A stretch of DNA of 64,000 nucleotides from Aphrocallistes beatrix (taxonomy: Eukaryota > Porifera > Hexactinellida > Sceptrulophora > Aphrocallistidae): contig OY725499.1 in assembly GCA_963281255.1 (NCBI GenBank), forward strand, positions 3,739,148-3,803,147, given 5' to 3'. The notes under the pieces are model-generated. The model was not told the origin of the DNA and did no database searches. It saw nothing but the letters and a program-made list of their open reading frames with translations. Position numbers and translations under genes: made by a program. Each line of letters begins with the position of its first letter. The stretch's first letter is position 1. Positions 41,897 to 54,784 of this stretch are shown one piece after another.

Positions 41897-42038
41897 TAGA
41901 GTTTTGGGAGTGACTATTCAAAAATTTGAATTTATAGAGTAGAAATTAGAATTTAAGCGGTAGATAGTTAATTTTAACAGATTATAAATCAATGACATGA
42001 TCTAACTATAAATTCAATTGCATATGTGTATGTATTTA

Positions 42039-42218
42039 CAGTGGAGTCTCGAATAACTAACACTGTGGGACATGGTTTTTGTCCGTTGTAGAGAGATGTC
42101 GGTTTCTAGGAGAATGCCTAACCATTTCCAGACGCAAATGCTAAATTCATTTAGTTCCACGAGGCTTGTCAGTTGTAGAGGAATTGTCCGCTTTTGTCGG
42201 TTTAGGGATACCTCACTG
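42039..42218. mobile_element. Pogo-like MITE, 180 bp
   Basis: CAGTGGAGTCTCGAATAACT at the left and AGGGATACCTCACTG at the right, TA-flanked. Interior GTCCGTTGTAGAGAG / GTCAGTTGTAGAGGA. Confidence 0.7.
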
Positions 42219-42755
42219 TATACTAGTATTTCAGGACCAAATCGTTAAGATTAAATGTGAAATCCACAAAGAAGCGAATAAAAGAATTATTTCAACACAG
42301 ACCTACTTGTATGCTTTACATTTCAAAGGTTTATATTTATTCTTGGTCTTTGGTGAATGAAGAGTTATAAATTGTTGAATTTATCATGTAAAACAGTTAA
42401 AATTGTGGTTAAAATTGACATTGTAAACAATCCAGAATTCTGACAACAAACAAATTGTAGGTGTTTTTCTGAATTAGATAAAAACATTTGTCAAAGTTCA
42501 AAGTCAATAGAGTAGACAGTTCAAACGAAGGCTTGCAAACATTTCTACCAATTATTACTCCATCATAAAAACATACAAACACACTCTGCACTAAACGGTG
42601 TAATATTAGCGTGGTCTATAATAAGAACTGCAGCATGTAGTAGAATAGACGCATTGCAGTATACAAAGACAGAATAATATTTTGGTTAAAGTTTAAACGC
42701 AATATTGCAGACTATGATTTTCTACTTATACAGAATCTTTTCAAGTAAACATACT

Positions 42756-42926
42756 CAGGGTTTTTTTAAGGATTTGCTCAGAGGGTCCTGTAAAAGATTA
42801 GAGGTCCCTTACCACAAAACATAACGTACAAAAATATGTAGCTAAGTATATGTCAATAAATTAGAGGTCCCTGAAGAGAAATTAGAGGTACTTTTGGGCC
42901 CTCTAATTTAGCTTAAATAAACACTG
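42756..42926. mobile_element. hAT-type MITE, 171 bp, perfect target duplication
   Basis: The left end CAGGGTTTTTTTAAGG pairs with the right end CTTAAATAAACACTG. The 8-bp direct repeat AACATACT flanks it at 42748-42755 and 42927-42934. Confidence 0.9.
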
Positions 42927-43473
42927 AACATACTATCTACCTAGTGCATAGTAAATACAACATAAGAAAAATTTGACCAAAATCTCTGTAATATTAGCGA
43001 AGTAGTCTAGAATAGCAGTAGAAATAAATGATACATGGCAGTAATTAACTATTAAAAACAAAAATTACCATAGAAAATAACCTAAAATAACCTACTCTAA
43101 CACAACTAACTTTTTAGTAAAAATTATCAGAAACACTGTAAGGCAGAAGAAGGGATTTTTGACTAGTTTTTCGTGGGAATTGAATTGGGAAAAACAATTA
43201 TCTTACGCATATTGGAATTCCCGCAAGTGGCAATCGTTTGGGAAATGAATTTACATCCAAACGGCAACCTTTCTTTTAGGGTATTCAATTATTTTATACA
43301 CTAAATTCTAAAAAAGCCAATCTTTTTGTCAAGAAATTCATTTTATTATGCATTATCCATAATTAGAATATAAACTTTTCGATATTCACTCTGCTCTGCT
43401 TTATAACAAAGAATATGGAATTTGAATCACAGCTACATAACAACAGTAGTCACATGTTACTGACATCCTACTA

Positions 43474-44109
43474 CAGTACACCCTCGGTTATCCGAACACC
43501 TCCGTTTGTTAGCTCAAAGATTGGTGTTCGGATAAGTGAAATCGTTCGGATAAGCGAAATACGTATTTTACGCTCTTAAATGCACATGTACCAACTTAGA
43601 TGTTATTAAAGAACGTATTATGATTTGAATACTACTTACACGTATGTATAGCCAAACAAATTGATAATGCTACGCACAATTTTGGAACATACATTTTTAA
43701 GGAATTGATTTATTAAACATCATTTCAGGTATCCGAACACATCATTTCAGTTATCCGAACACATCATTTCAGTTATCCGAACACATTATTTCAGTTATCC
43801 GAACACATTATTTCAGGTATCCGAACACATTATTTCAGTTATCCGAACACATATTTCAGTTATCCGAACACATTATTTCAGTTATCCGAACACATTATTT
43901 CAGGTATCCGAACACATTATTTCAGTTATCCGAACACATCATTTCAGTTATCCGAACACATCATTTCAGTTATCCGAACACATTATTTCAGTTATCCGAA
44001 CACATTATTTCAGTTATCCGAACACATTATTTTCACAAATTCGATTGAAAAGTATTTGATAAAATGAGTGGTACTCGAACACACTGTTCGGATAATCGAG
44101 GGTCTACTG
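43474..44109. mobile_element. Tigger/pogo-like MITE carrying an internal minisatellite
   Basis: Termini CAGTACACCCTCGGTTATCC and the inverted GGATAATCGAGGGTCTACTG are TA-flanked (43472-43473 and 44110-44111). The left part holds an inverted copy of the end motif (TTCGGATAAG). No transposase. Confidence 0.9.
43720..44038. repeat. 22-bp tandem repeat inside the Tigger-like element
   Basis: About 14 contiguous copies of ATTATTTCAGTTATCCGAAC + AC, with small variants (CATCATTTC, GGTATCC). Each unit contains TTATCCGAACAC, the core of the element's own termini. Confidence 0.95.
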
Positions 44110-44111
44110 TA

Positions 44112-47100
44112 TTCTGAAAATGCTTACCCATTCATCAAGAAATGAGTCTTAACTCTGAATACATATCAGAAGTGTTTAAACAGTATATGTGATGTCAAAC
44201 AGTACAAGTGATACGGCATATGCAGTACCACTTTTTCACAGAATTTGTATTACAGAATGGCAAACTAATTTTGCCTACCACTTTTCCGAAAAAGGTATTA
44301 CAAGAACAACAACCCTAATTTTTTGCAGTATAGGGTGATCATTACTCTGAGGTGATCGTTGTGGGGCTCTACTGTACTATAAACATTAAAATCAAACACG
44401 CAACGCTGTAACATCCTCGACATTGTCATTTTGTTCTATTATTCAGTAGGAGTGCATTTGAGGTAGATATGAAAGGTGTTTGCAAACAATAAATGCATAG
44501 TATTTAATTGAATTCTTCATATTCTTCACGATTAACTGATACATTCGGTTCATTTCATTAATAATATTTCTAATTGTAAATTACAGAACATGGATTTGTT
44601 CTGATGTATTTCTAATAAATATTTAATTTAGTGTTTTAGACTTTAGAAGTATTGATTTCAAATTCAAACTCAAATTTAAGAATCAGCTCACAAGAACAAG
44701 GTTTCCTATACTAGGGTATCCATGGTGTTAGAGTAGAGGAGACACAAGGTGCGACACTAAAGAGCCGTGGGAATACATGTCTATCAGAATTGGAATTAAA
44801 TTATTTATGTGCATTTTCGTATGCTCGTGGTGTAGTTATTTCTTATCATAACTTCAATCCATCTGCGTTAGTAGAAAAACCTAAACCTAGTAAACTATGA
44901 TTCTACTTGTTGAAGGCATCAATGAATATTACTTAATATTTGTTTGTATTTTTATTAATCTAAGTTAGTACTTGCAGAATTTAACTTTTCTACTAATATA
45001 TAACTAGCAAAAGGGAAAAATCTGAATTTTGAAAGTATAAAAGTTATTCGTGGAGAAGCCATTCTAAAATGCTAGAGAATAGTTTCAACAGTTTCCTAGG
45101 CTTGAATGCTGTGGATTCAGAGCAGGGATTCCAGAACTGGCAAAAGAAAAGTTGTACGGATTTTTTTGCCAACCGTCTACTTGCTACTTATTTTCTGACC
45201 GGCATTTAGTTGGCGTGAGGAGTAGAAATTATTTATCGTGTAGTATAAGACTGAAACGAGTGTGCATTGAGTGATTTTCAGAAATATTTGAGTATTTTAG
45301 AATCATAATTTTCTTAATTTAACAATGTCCGGTTTCTCAAGGTCTCCGGGAAGTTTACTTGCTACTTTTTTTTGCTCGCCATCCAGAATATTTACTTACT
45401 ACCTGTTATTTTCCTCAAAAAAAAATAAAAAGGTAGTAAGTAGCAAGTAAAAAAGTAAGTAAATCCCTGATTAAGTATATTCTAAATTTAGGAATTGCAA
45501 ATATTTTTGCAGGACAAGCAAAATGGTGTGATATAAGAAAGTCGGACATTTCTGCGTTCACCAGGCTTGCAGGGTAAGCTTCGTTGGATTACATGAATAT
45601 ACAATGAGACTGATTCAGGGAAATATTACTGATTGTAAATTTTATGGGAGTGAGTACAGGTGTTGAGTACTCCTACATCCTAGCATGAAGCACTTCATCA
45701 TGCTCGTCTGTTACAGATCAAATTATAATGCAGCAAACTCAATTTAAGTCTTAAATTTTTTTCAAGCTGATCTTAAATGCTCCCAGTATAAATATTTTAA
45801 AACAAAGGAATGGGCATCTGGGTTACTTCCAGAAAATACGATTAGAATGTCATGCTACCTCAGTCAATCAAGGTTTGTGGATTATATGTAAGGTTGCCAA
45901 AGCCGACAATTTGAAAGACCTTCTTTACAGGAATTCACCTATGATCCTAGAGTGGGTGACAGCAATAATAAATAATTATAGTGAGTTCCTATAGGGAGAC
46001 GGCATCGCATCTAAGATCTCTTTATGGGGTAGATGTGCATATTCCATGAAATATCATCACTTCCGGTTTCCATAATACGTATATTAGTAATTTTTATATC
46101 CTGACTGGTGTCTAATGGAGTTACACTATCACTTGTCGACGGACATTTTATTTCCAAATATAAAAATATAATAATATTGCAAGTAAATATTGTTGTTAGT
46201 AGAATAGAAAATATTAAATCGGCATAGTTTAACCAAAGAAGTCCTTATTTTCTACTGAACTTAAGAACTATCTGCAAAGAAATGCACTTAGTATATTTGA
46301 TTAGTGAAGGTACTTTTCCATAAAATCATTGTTTTTGGGCGGAGAATCGGATAATTAGCACCACTAAAATTTTTTTTAAAAATTAGACAAAAGTTTATTC
46401 AGACACAAAATTGTACCTTTCAATCTAAGGTTAGTAGGTTTGTGTCCTGAAAGCAGTCTATGCAAGTAAGAGTATCTAAGCTTTTTAGGGTCCGCTATTC
46501 GTCCCGTGCTTAAATTCCTGAATTTAAATTGACGTAAGTGGTTGGTACAATATTAAACTGGCAATTAATATTACACTGATGGGAGTAGTTATAACAGTTC
46601 TCGGGAGGGATTAAGATACGGGTGAGTCATAACTCCAGGAATTTTCAAGAATACTTATACTCATACTGTGATATCATAATAAGATATGTAGACAAAAATA
46701 CTTGAAATATTCGGAGACATTTCAGATATCCTATGTCCCCTCCCACCAATAAGAAGCCTCCTCTTAAATAGCTTAGTATCAAATATAGTTCCATATTTCA
46801 GGTAATAAGTATCACGAGTCTGTAAAACATGCTACGATCCATTCCTTGAAATCATGGGACTTATCTTGTGATCATAAGTTGAAACCTTAGAGGATACAAG
46901 GTTACCTGTATTATTACCCTACACAGCTAACAGTACATAAAATTTGCACCCTTGACTCATAGAGATAGAGAAAATTCGATTAAGAAAGAAAAAAATAATT
47001 TTTTTATCTAAGTATAGAACTCCTTCTCCCCCTAAGACATGAGTCGAACTAAAAAATAATACAAGATAGCTTCAATTTGTCAAAGTTGTAAATTCCATTC

Positions 47101-48351
47101 TTTAATACTTTTAACGATGTTTAAGTAATTCAGAGCTCCCTGTGATGTCATTAGTAGTTTGATTTTAGGATTCCATACTCAATCATCCGGAATAGTACAC
47201 TGAACCCAGGGATTTTGAGTGAATTTATGTGCCATCAATCGCTTTTAAGTGTAATAAAGCGATAAATATGAATAATCTGCTTCAAAAACGAGTTAATATG
47301 TTTATATTAATAAAATTGATTAAATGATTAACATCTATGAGAAGAGTTGGGAGTAATTAGCTTAAATTTTAGTGGTCAATTGTCTAAATAGTGTAATTAC
47401 TGTATTCCCAGGAAAAAAGAGAGAAACAAATTACGGTAAATTCCCTAAAATGATAACGCCCGTTAATAAACAATTAATATGTTATATTTCAGAGTTTTAG
47501 TCACAACAACATAACCCAAAAGGCTGACTCTCAAATAAATCTATGTAAACATAAACTCGGTTTGTTTTCGTTTACCACAAAAGATTGAGCAATCGTTGAG
47601 AAACAATCTACCTGAATAACAAAAGGAAAGAAGATGTCGACTTTACAAATGTATAATTAGGTTAGGTTTATCTACTAACTGCACGTATATGACTGCTAAT
47701 TATTTAGAATGGATAATTTATGTAGAATTTTAAAAAAATTATTGACAAAAACAAGCCACTAAATCTCGTATAATGTTGAGCTAAATTTTTGAAAAAGTTC
47801 ACAAAAAGATGGGAAAACTATTTAAAATTAAATTATATTACAATGTCTTATGCAAGCAATTAATCAACATTAGTGATATAATATTTGATCAGACCCATAC
47901 AATCAGCACAGCCTGCTATTGATATTAATAAAGACTATTCAGTCATTAGCAAAGTGAATCCTTACATGCTAACATTAGAAGAAGTAACATACTCCATGAA
48001 CTGATGTTATTAATAACACATTCATTAATTAAACAACAAGAAAGAGTTTAGAGTATAGTCCTAATAGTCTAGAGATAGTCCTTGGAATAAATTATAAATA
48101 TATGAACTCGACTATACCAGTTGTTTATAACGAAATCACTTCATGCTATCGAGTGTATTCTATACTTGTATCCTTATTGTGTATTCTGTTTTTCAAAAGC
48201 TCAGACATAAAATTCCCTTAAGTTTAATAGGATAATTGATAGCTCCACGCTCTACTCACATTACAAAACAAAAAGTGAATAAAACTATACTATATGAATA
48301 TAAACATCTCAACTTTTGATTGTGCAAATATAAAAAAAGTATAATCATTAC
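44112..48351. other. Long non-coding interval with repeat remnants
   Basis: No coding region supported. 45975-46145 is a diverged copy of repeat family C (CCTATAGGGAGACGG, GTAGATGTGCA, CACTTCCGGTTT, GTCGACGGACATTTT). 45123-45468 is a possible hAT-like element (ends CAGGGATTCC and GTAAATCCCTG) without a target duplication. The rest shows nothing recognisable. Confidence 0.45.
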
Positions 48352-48588
48352 CTGTTTTCGTGAACTCCCGGGAAGGTCTTCTAGCCCCGAGTATGTAGTT
48401 GCCAGGGGCGGAGGATGGCTCGATGTGCTTCGGAGTGTGGGGGAGAACGCTGGATTTCCCGATCGGAATCGGTCTACTCTGCACGTGCAGGGACTCCTCG
48501 GAGTCCGTGGTGTCGGGGGTGTGCTCTGGGATTGGCTCAAACTGAAAGGGGACGCCACTGTTGGGAGAAGTGGCAGATGGAGAACAAA
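48352..48588 (-). CDS. ZFYVE26: ZFYVE26 exon: Ser/Pro-rich linker before FYVE
   Basis: 79 codons of low-complexity Ser/Pro sequence (PSATSPNSGVPFQFEP…SSAPGNYILG…SREF). This fits the Pro-rich linker that precedes the FYVE domain in animal spastizin (…SQEFVPPATPP…W). The acceptor GATTTAG|TT and donor ACAG|GTAATG keep the frame with the exons at 50688 and 19503. Higher GC than the surrounding DNA. Confidence 0.75.
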
Positions 48589-49319
48589 CTAAATCGAGAA
48601 GTTTCGAAGTTAACATCTTAAATAAAAATGTGCCAAATAGTAGAATTCAATTTACGCCATATCAGCGGTTGTGTACTGAATAATCAGCTGCAACTATTAC
48701 TGAATATTAAATTCCATTTCCTCTTGGAACATTTTGAACAAAATTTCCAGACATTATGAATGAATACTAAGTATAAGTAGAAATTGAATTATCCATTTCT
48801 CATATAAAGTGCAGATTCCATTTTAGCTTAAGGAATTTGAACTCTATTACCCTTAGAGAATAAGAAATTAAAGAATTTCTTATTCTCTTAGAGTAATAAA
48901 GACCAAAAATTTTTGACCAAATCGAAAGGGAGGACCAAACGTGTCCCAAACAGTGTCCCAACTAACCAAGTACATGTTATACTGTATACGGAATCATTGA
49001 TGATAAAGAGTAAAGGAAAATAAGATTAAATAAGTTCGGACTCTAGATTACAAAGTAGAGAAAGGATAATGAGGAAATTACGTCAATTAGCATGTAGTCT
49101 AAATTTTAAAAAGTCCGCATTAGGTATTAGTAACTATTCAATGTAAGTTCATAAAATGCTCTCTGACTTCTGTTCAAATTGTGTTAAGGTTAATAAAAAT
49201 TTTTAAAAATCTTTATTCGCAATTATTCTGATAATTCTGGCACACAAAACAGATTGAACCATTTTAACACCAATTTTCAGAAAGAAATCCTAAGAGAGAG
49301 ACCCAGATTGCATAATGTA

Positions 49320-49545
49320 TATCATACTGCGAAATCTAACAGTCTCATACTATACTTAGTATCAGGGTATTATACAGCATTCCAGAGATATGCTCCTAGT
49401 CACAGACCCATAAATTGTACCAGGTGTTTATCACTATCAGTAGTTATGTGCAACACATTCATAAACTGATATCAAAATATTCCCATATGTTATCAAAGAC
49501 GGTATTCTGAAGAGCTGCACTATCAGTGTGTCGACATACATTCTT
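49320..49545. repeat. Dispersed repeat family C, partial copy
   Basis: CTGCGAAATCTAACAGTC and GAGCTGCACTATCAGTGTG + TCGACATACATT match blocks in 2600-2830. In a ZFYVE26 intron. Confidence 0.5.
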
Positions 49546-50687
49546 ACATCTAGCAGTAACTCATTGAGATAAAACAGAATAATTGAGGTTTAAACGTAAA
49601 ATAATGTAATAAACTTTTTTAGATCTTCCATTTATAAAAATAGGACATAATGCATTGAAGTCATTCTATTTCTTAGATGGGAGATTTAATCACAAATGAT
49701 GTGATAATTTTCTCTATAATGATGATGCAATCATATCCGGTTTAATTAAGTATATTAGTTCAGTACAAATACTTTCTAATTTAATGATGTAGATATTCAC
49801 TTCCTGAAATGATTGAATATCATCATTCCCACATTCACATGCATTTATAGTTACATGACGTTGCAAGTTCTTATGAGAACTTTACGTCTAATAATTCCAA
49901 CCATCATACAACACTAAAACTAAATAGTTATTGTGATAATCTGGATATACTATCAGTTTCAGAAACAAAAAAATCCACACTGAAAGTATATTAAAGGTTC
50001 TATATAAGTTTATCAATTGAAAGATATGCGTTTATCTACACATCCCATTTTATAATTTCAATTGCTAGGTAAGTTTAAGTTCATTTTAGCATATACAACA
50101 GCTGACAGTAGCTAGTTCCAAATAAAAAAAACAACCATCCATGCTTCCAAAATATATACTACATAATCTTAATGAAGTTACATTTAGGTCAACTGAAATT
50201 TTTTTAGTGTGCTTGGAAACTATTGTGCTGGCCAATAATTTCAGTATTTTAACAAAATACTAAATTAAGTGTTGGTGTTCGGCTGACAGTATTTAATTCC
50301 TCCCATTGCAGAAGTTTTAAAGATAATGACCTAATCTTAAGAATGAGGAGACAGACTCACATTCCATCTGTGAGGGATTTATTAACCTTAATGCTTAATA
50401 AGAAAATGCAGGAGCGTAGACTCGGGCGATGATTGGTGAGGCTTTGAGACTACTCAGGATTGGTAGGGCAATTTCGGAATATTTGTATTGAGTAATAGAA
50501 TGCACTAACTTACGACTAATTATTAGTAATAGGCCATGGCCCTGCCAACCCTAACGGAGCCTATGACCATGAAATGAGTGGTGGAGAATTGTTTTAATAA
50601 AAAATAATAATAACAAACATCAAAATCATGAAAATATGATTAACAATACTTCTAAGTATAAATAGAATAACTGCTAATACAAATTAC

Positions 50688-50874
50688 CTTCAGAAACATT
50701 TTCGTCTGAACCGATTCTAAGATCGATGGCAAGCTCCGCATACTTGAATGCCATATCATCGATGGAGGGAGTCAGCTGTGAGATGTAGGTCTTGCCAGGC
50801 GACCTGGGGAGGTGTGCTATGGTAGACTTTATGTCTTTAGTTACCCTCTCTACCACTTGGGATGCCCATTGTAT
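50688..50874 (-). CDS. ZFYVE26: ZFYVE26 exon: end of helical region before linker
   Basis: 62 codons plus one base. IQWASQVVERVTKDI follows NLK of the preceding exon, matching the family block NLKVDWATVAVQTL. SIDDMAFKYAELAIDL matches the later DSLLSRYAEKALDF block. Acceptor CCTATAG, donor GAAG|GTAATT. Confidence 0.8.
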
Positions 50875-50900
50875 CTATAGGACTCACGGGAATAATTATA

Positions 50901-50982
50901 CAGTCAGGTTGGCTTATTATGAACCCACTTAATATGAACATTCGTTTATTATGAACTAACTCTCTGGTCCCGACCCTGACTG
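50901..50982. mobile_element. Short pogo-like MITE, 82 bp
   Basis: Termini CAGTCAGGTTGGCTTATTAT and GGTCCCGACCCTGACTG, TA-flanked. Related to 17893-18045. It sits 26 bases upstream of a ZFYVE26 acceptor site. Confidence 0.8.
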
Positions 50983-53900
50983 TAACTAGATGAGATAGGG
51001 GTATATTGATTCATCTAGGATTTCGAGGGTATAGATTTGAATATCACATTTTGGGTGTATAATATAAGTTTATTAAAATCTCTCCTACAAAATAGTATTT
51101 TAACATATTAACCAAATACTTTTGGCTATCTTTAAGACTAATATTTTCAAGACTTAAGGTAATTTAAGTGTATTTTCTTAGAATTTCTTAATAATTTTGC
51201 TTAAATGAGTGGTTCAAATGATCTCATCTTTCTATAAAATGCAGATTACAAAGGGTTCCCGAGGGGAGTGTAAGTAATATCACTAATTTAAATAATCAAT
51301 CATCATCATCATGATAATGATTAGGAAAGTGATTTGTTGGGAATATTTCGTGCTTCGTAAGAGATTGCTAAGCACATATCTGCAGTATTTTCAGAAAAAT
51401 TGTTCTGAACTGTGAAAAATAAATAGTTAAATCGAAAACTTTCCGTCTCTTTTACAGATAATGATTGATTCGTAATTTAAAAAAAATATCTGATAAGGTA
51501 AGCCACCAGAACAAAATTCTAAATACTCCGCATCAGTTATAAAAAGATAGTTTTAATAATTATATTCTTTATCGAAAAAGTTTTGTTAAATTTACATATA
51601 CACCTGCTGAACTTAATCATACTGCTACACCTGTGTATGCCTGATAGTCATAGATAGATAGATCACAGAGATAAATCTATAATTATGCACCACACAACAT
51701 GTGCAGAAACCTCAGACCAGATGTACTGTGTGTTAGTAATAATCGTGGATTATGTAAATTCCCAAACTCGGAGAGAATGACTTGTACTTGCCATAATTCC
51801 AACAAGGAATGGGACGAATATAATGGGAGACATATGCGATTGATAAGTGAGGTAAAGCATCTGTTACCACAGTATATGTACAGAAATAAATTGCAAGGTT
51901 GTACTACTCCATACATACTATATGGTAGGTTGTGGCCGATGTGTTAATCAATGTAATAATTGATATACTTTCAATATGAAAAGTAATAAATTTCTGAGTA
52001 AAAACTAACATTTTGGGATAATTACGAGAGTACAGTACTGGTTTTAGAGATACGATATTCTAGTTGGTTCAGTTTAAAACCCTGTTGTTGTTAACCAGGG
52101 TTTACCAGGAATGTGTTGCGTTATTTCCGGTTTAAGCCATTTTGGCGGGGAAGCCATATTAATATGGAGTCCGTACTATAAATAGAAAAGACCCCAGGTA
52201 TATTTCGGCTAATAAAATTCGGTTGAATGGAAATTTTGGACATGGATGAATAATCAGGTTTATCAGAATCTTGTGTCAGTGCACTGTAATATAAACTAAC
52301 CATATTTAATTACTTTATCCAATGGCTTAATTTGGATATAAAAATGTCATGTAATCATAATGCATATATCATGTGCTGGTGTTGTGGGTGATGCAATCAT
52401 GTGGTGAGAAGTTAATTAGTTCATATACTATGTTCAGTTCAATAAACAAATGACATTGTATGTGGACTATATAAATAAAAATATTGCATACATACTTGTA
52501 AAGAAGATGTTGGTAAACCATAAACTAGGTTGACAATGATTTCATACATTGGAAATAACATGAAAGACTGAGCCAAGCACTGAATATGTGGTATACAGAG
52601 TGTACAGTTCATGTATTATAGCAGATCAACCCGTACAAAGTACTTGCACACTTCATGATCTTGCGTGCATTTAATACTAAAATTGGTCTATTCATGAAGA
52701 TTAAAACTCCGAAAATGTCCCTTTTTATCACTATACATGATGGTGATGTACTACCTCTTGTGTCACAGGTTGATAATTTTACTCATTGGGTCGAGCGATT
52801 TATTAGAAATCTTCAACTATTACTCAACTATTACGAATGTGAAGATTTCGAATCTTAAATCAGACTCTTAATAGCTCTTAGAGTTTGAATACTTTTCCCT
52901 TCATGAAAAGATCCAATTTAGTACTATTTGTATGGGGAATAATATTGTGTACAAATACTTTTGTCCGATTAGTGTATAACAATACGAGAGTCTGGAGTGG
53001 TTACTGGAAGGATTTCATCCAACTATTTTAGGAGTTTTGATATGCAGAATATCCTTTTGATTATTTTCGGTTGATGAAACCTTAGTTATATACAAATAAG
53101 ATATAATGTGCTATGAGAATATCTTCAGGAGTAAGCTTGTGGATATTAAAAAGTTCTTTAAGAGAGAAATTTATAGTTTTCTAATGGAAATAGCGTACGT
53201 ATGTTACAGTCTGAACAGAAGAGTCAGAAAATTATTAACAGGATCGGTTCTTTCACTTAGGAACCTAAACCCACTATTTTTACAATTAAAAAAATCCAAC
53301 GCACCAAAAATTCAATAAATTCAAAAGTGATTGGATTAAATTGACTGTTTAAGAATGAGAGTTAGATGCTTTACTTGCAAGCAAAGTAGTATATTAAACT
53401 CCAAATCAACTAAAGATATACAGGGTGATCCATAAGTTCTGCAACAAATTTTGCTGAAGTATTATACTTACACAAGTAGATCTAACATCCGACATTTTAT
53501 TTTACTTAAAATTCTAAGGATTATTTTTATTATTTTGCAATCCGTCTTTCTGAATATATTGGCTAAGGTGGATCATAAATGTTTGTGTGTTTAGAAAAAA
53601 GAGAAAAATCAAAAGAAAAAAATATCGAATGCAATATACATTCTATGATCAAACTTTAAAAATTGTTGTTCTTATTGGTGATTTCTCGTCTATAAACTAA
53701 AAGAAATAATCCTATTTTCGAATTTTGAATTAATAACTGACTGTAGGAACATATAAATATATTTAATCAGGAAAAAAAAATTATTTTCGAACTTGACATT
53801 TTTGTGATCAGATTATTGGAGTCCTGGGTATATAATTTTTTTAAAAAATTTTTTCCGCAATAAAGTGTTCATTTTTAAACTAGAATGGTGGTAGATTCCA

Positions 53901-54019
53901 TAGTTTCAATTTGCAAACCGAGTTAAACTAAATTATCTTAGTCCTATCAATGAAGCAAAATTTATTGTATTTTTATATAAATAAATACGTATAATTATGT
54001 ATTTATAAGTTTAGCTGAC
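50983..54019. other. ZFYVE26 intron without recognised genes
   Basis: 52075-52195 is an inverted copy of repeat family B (AAGCCATTTTGG, GGGAAGCCATA, CTATAAATAGAAAAG). No further gene is supported. Confidence 0.45.
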
Positions 54020-54115
54020 CTTGAGATTCATGATCAGCTGTTCAATGAGCAGAGCTACGTCATCAGTGAGTTTAGTATACTGCAAGACTGACTCACTATC
54101 GATGCATAACAGAGC
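54020..54115 (-). CDS. ZFYVE26: ZFYVE26 exon (32 codons)
   Basis: Encodes ALLCIDSESV…LLIEQLIMNLK. The end matches the spastizin block LLEQLLMNLK, which reads directly into the exon at 50874. Borders TTTCTAG|GCT and AAG|GTCAGC, phase 0. Confidence 0.8.
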
Positions 54116-54550
54116 CTAGAAACAAACAACTTAGATAGAATATAAACTGTGAGAAGTTACTACTAACCTCAAACTAGGGTCTACTAGTCTTGAGTTCGAA
54201 ATTGAGTTAGAAATAGAAATATTTTTGGTATTTGGCTCGTAGTTCCTTTATTTGAATGGAAATACTCTATGTTAATTGGAAATATCAGAATTGCTTTGTT
54301 AAATCTACAAATGTGTCGATTTTGTCGAGTGGCAACAAAGCAATTTCCAAAAAATTAATTTGTAAATCACCAGCTTTGGGTCAGGTTTTATTTTATAAAC
54401 CTTTTTTAAAAATCAGCAGACTGTCATACAAAGAAATTGTGTCTACTCTGCTAAATTTGTAAAATAAACTTTACTTCTTCAAAATGTAGTCATATGAACA
54501 ACCAATATCTTGCTGTAGTGAGTAAGATTATTAAATTAGTATTGTCAGAC

Positions 54551-54727
54551 CTGAGAGCCTAACTGCTGCTTCCTAAGATTCTCGAGCTCCTCTCCGGATA
54601 AGAACGGGGTCAGATGCTGGAGAGCAAACTGTACCACGAACAGAATCTGTCTGGGATACGTGAGGCTGTCCAGGAGTGATAAGCACAACTTTGCACTCAG
54701 GTCTTTGGGAGTGAAATCTTCCAAAAT
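54551..54727 (-). CDS. ZFYVE26: ZFYVE26 exon (59 codons)
   Basis: ILEDFTPKDLSAKLCLSLL, then RQILFVVQFALQHL and SGEELENLRKQQLGSQ. A helical segment whose place, phase and strand fit the region just before the NLK exon. Acceptor CTTTTAG, donor CAG|GTCTGA. Earlier exons are not seen to the right. Confidence 0.7.
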
Positions 54728-54784
54728 CTAAAAGGAAGTAAACTTTCAAACACATTTTATTTTATGGGCATTGAAATACTAATG

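Larger units (their letters stand above)
13371..54727 (-). other. ZFYVE26: ZFYVE26/spastizin gene model (partial, ten exons)
   Basis: Spastizin is a PI3P-binding FYVE protein that works with spatacsin and AP-5 in lysosome reformation and endosomal sorting, and also in cytokinesis. The ten exons on this strand encode about 770 residues in the order of the family: helical repeat, NLK-x-x-WA block, Pro-rich linker, FYVE finger, RSEFYFEQAP block, then the C-terminal helical array. All neighbouring exons have matching splice phases (0,0,1,1,2,0,0,0,0 from 54.7 kb downward) and GT-AG borders. The intron from 48351 to 19504 is about 28.8 kb and holds several unrelated genes. N-terminal exons, and the last ~190 residues expected from the animal protein, were not found in the window. 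Assignment of the upstream four exons is by remembered family similarity. Confidence 0.75.

Noticed and set aside
43720-44038. CRISPR-like array
   Set aside because: Units are contiguous without spacers, lie inside a TA-flanked inverted-repeat element, and the genome is eukaryotic.
45123-45468. hAT-like element listed as a separate feature
   Set aside because: CAGGGATT ends are suggestive but no matching 8-base target duplication was found, so it is only mentioned in the interval note.
51683-51947. Overlapping ORFs on both strands
   Set aside because: No splice borders, domains or similarity; in a ZFYVE26 intron.
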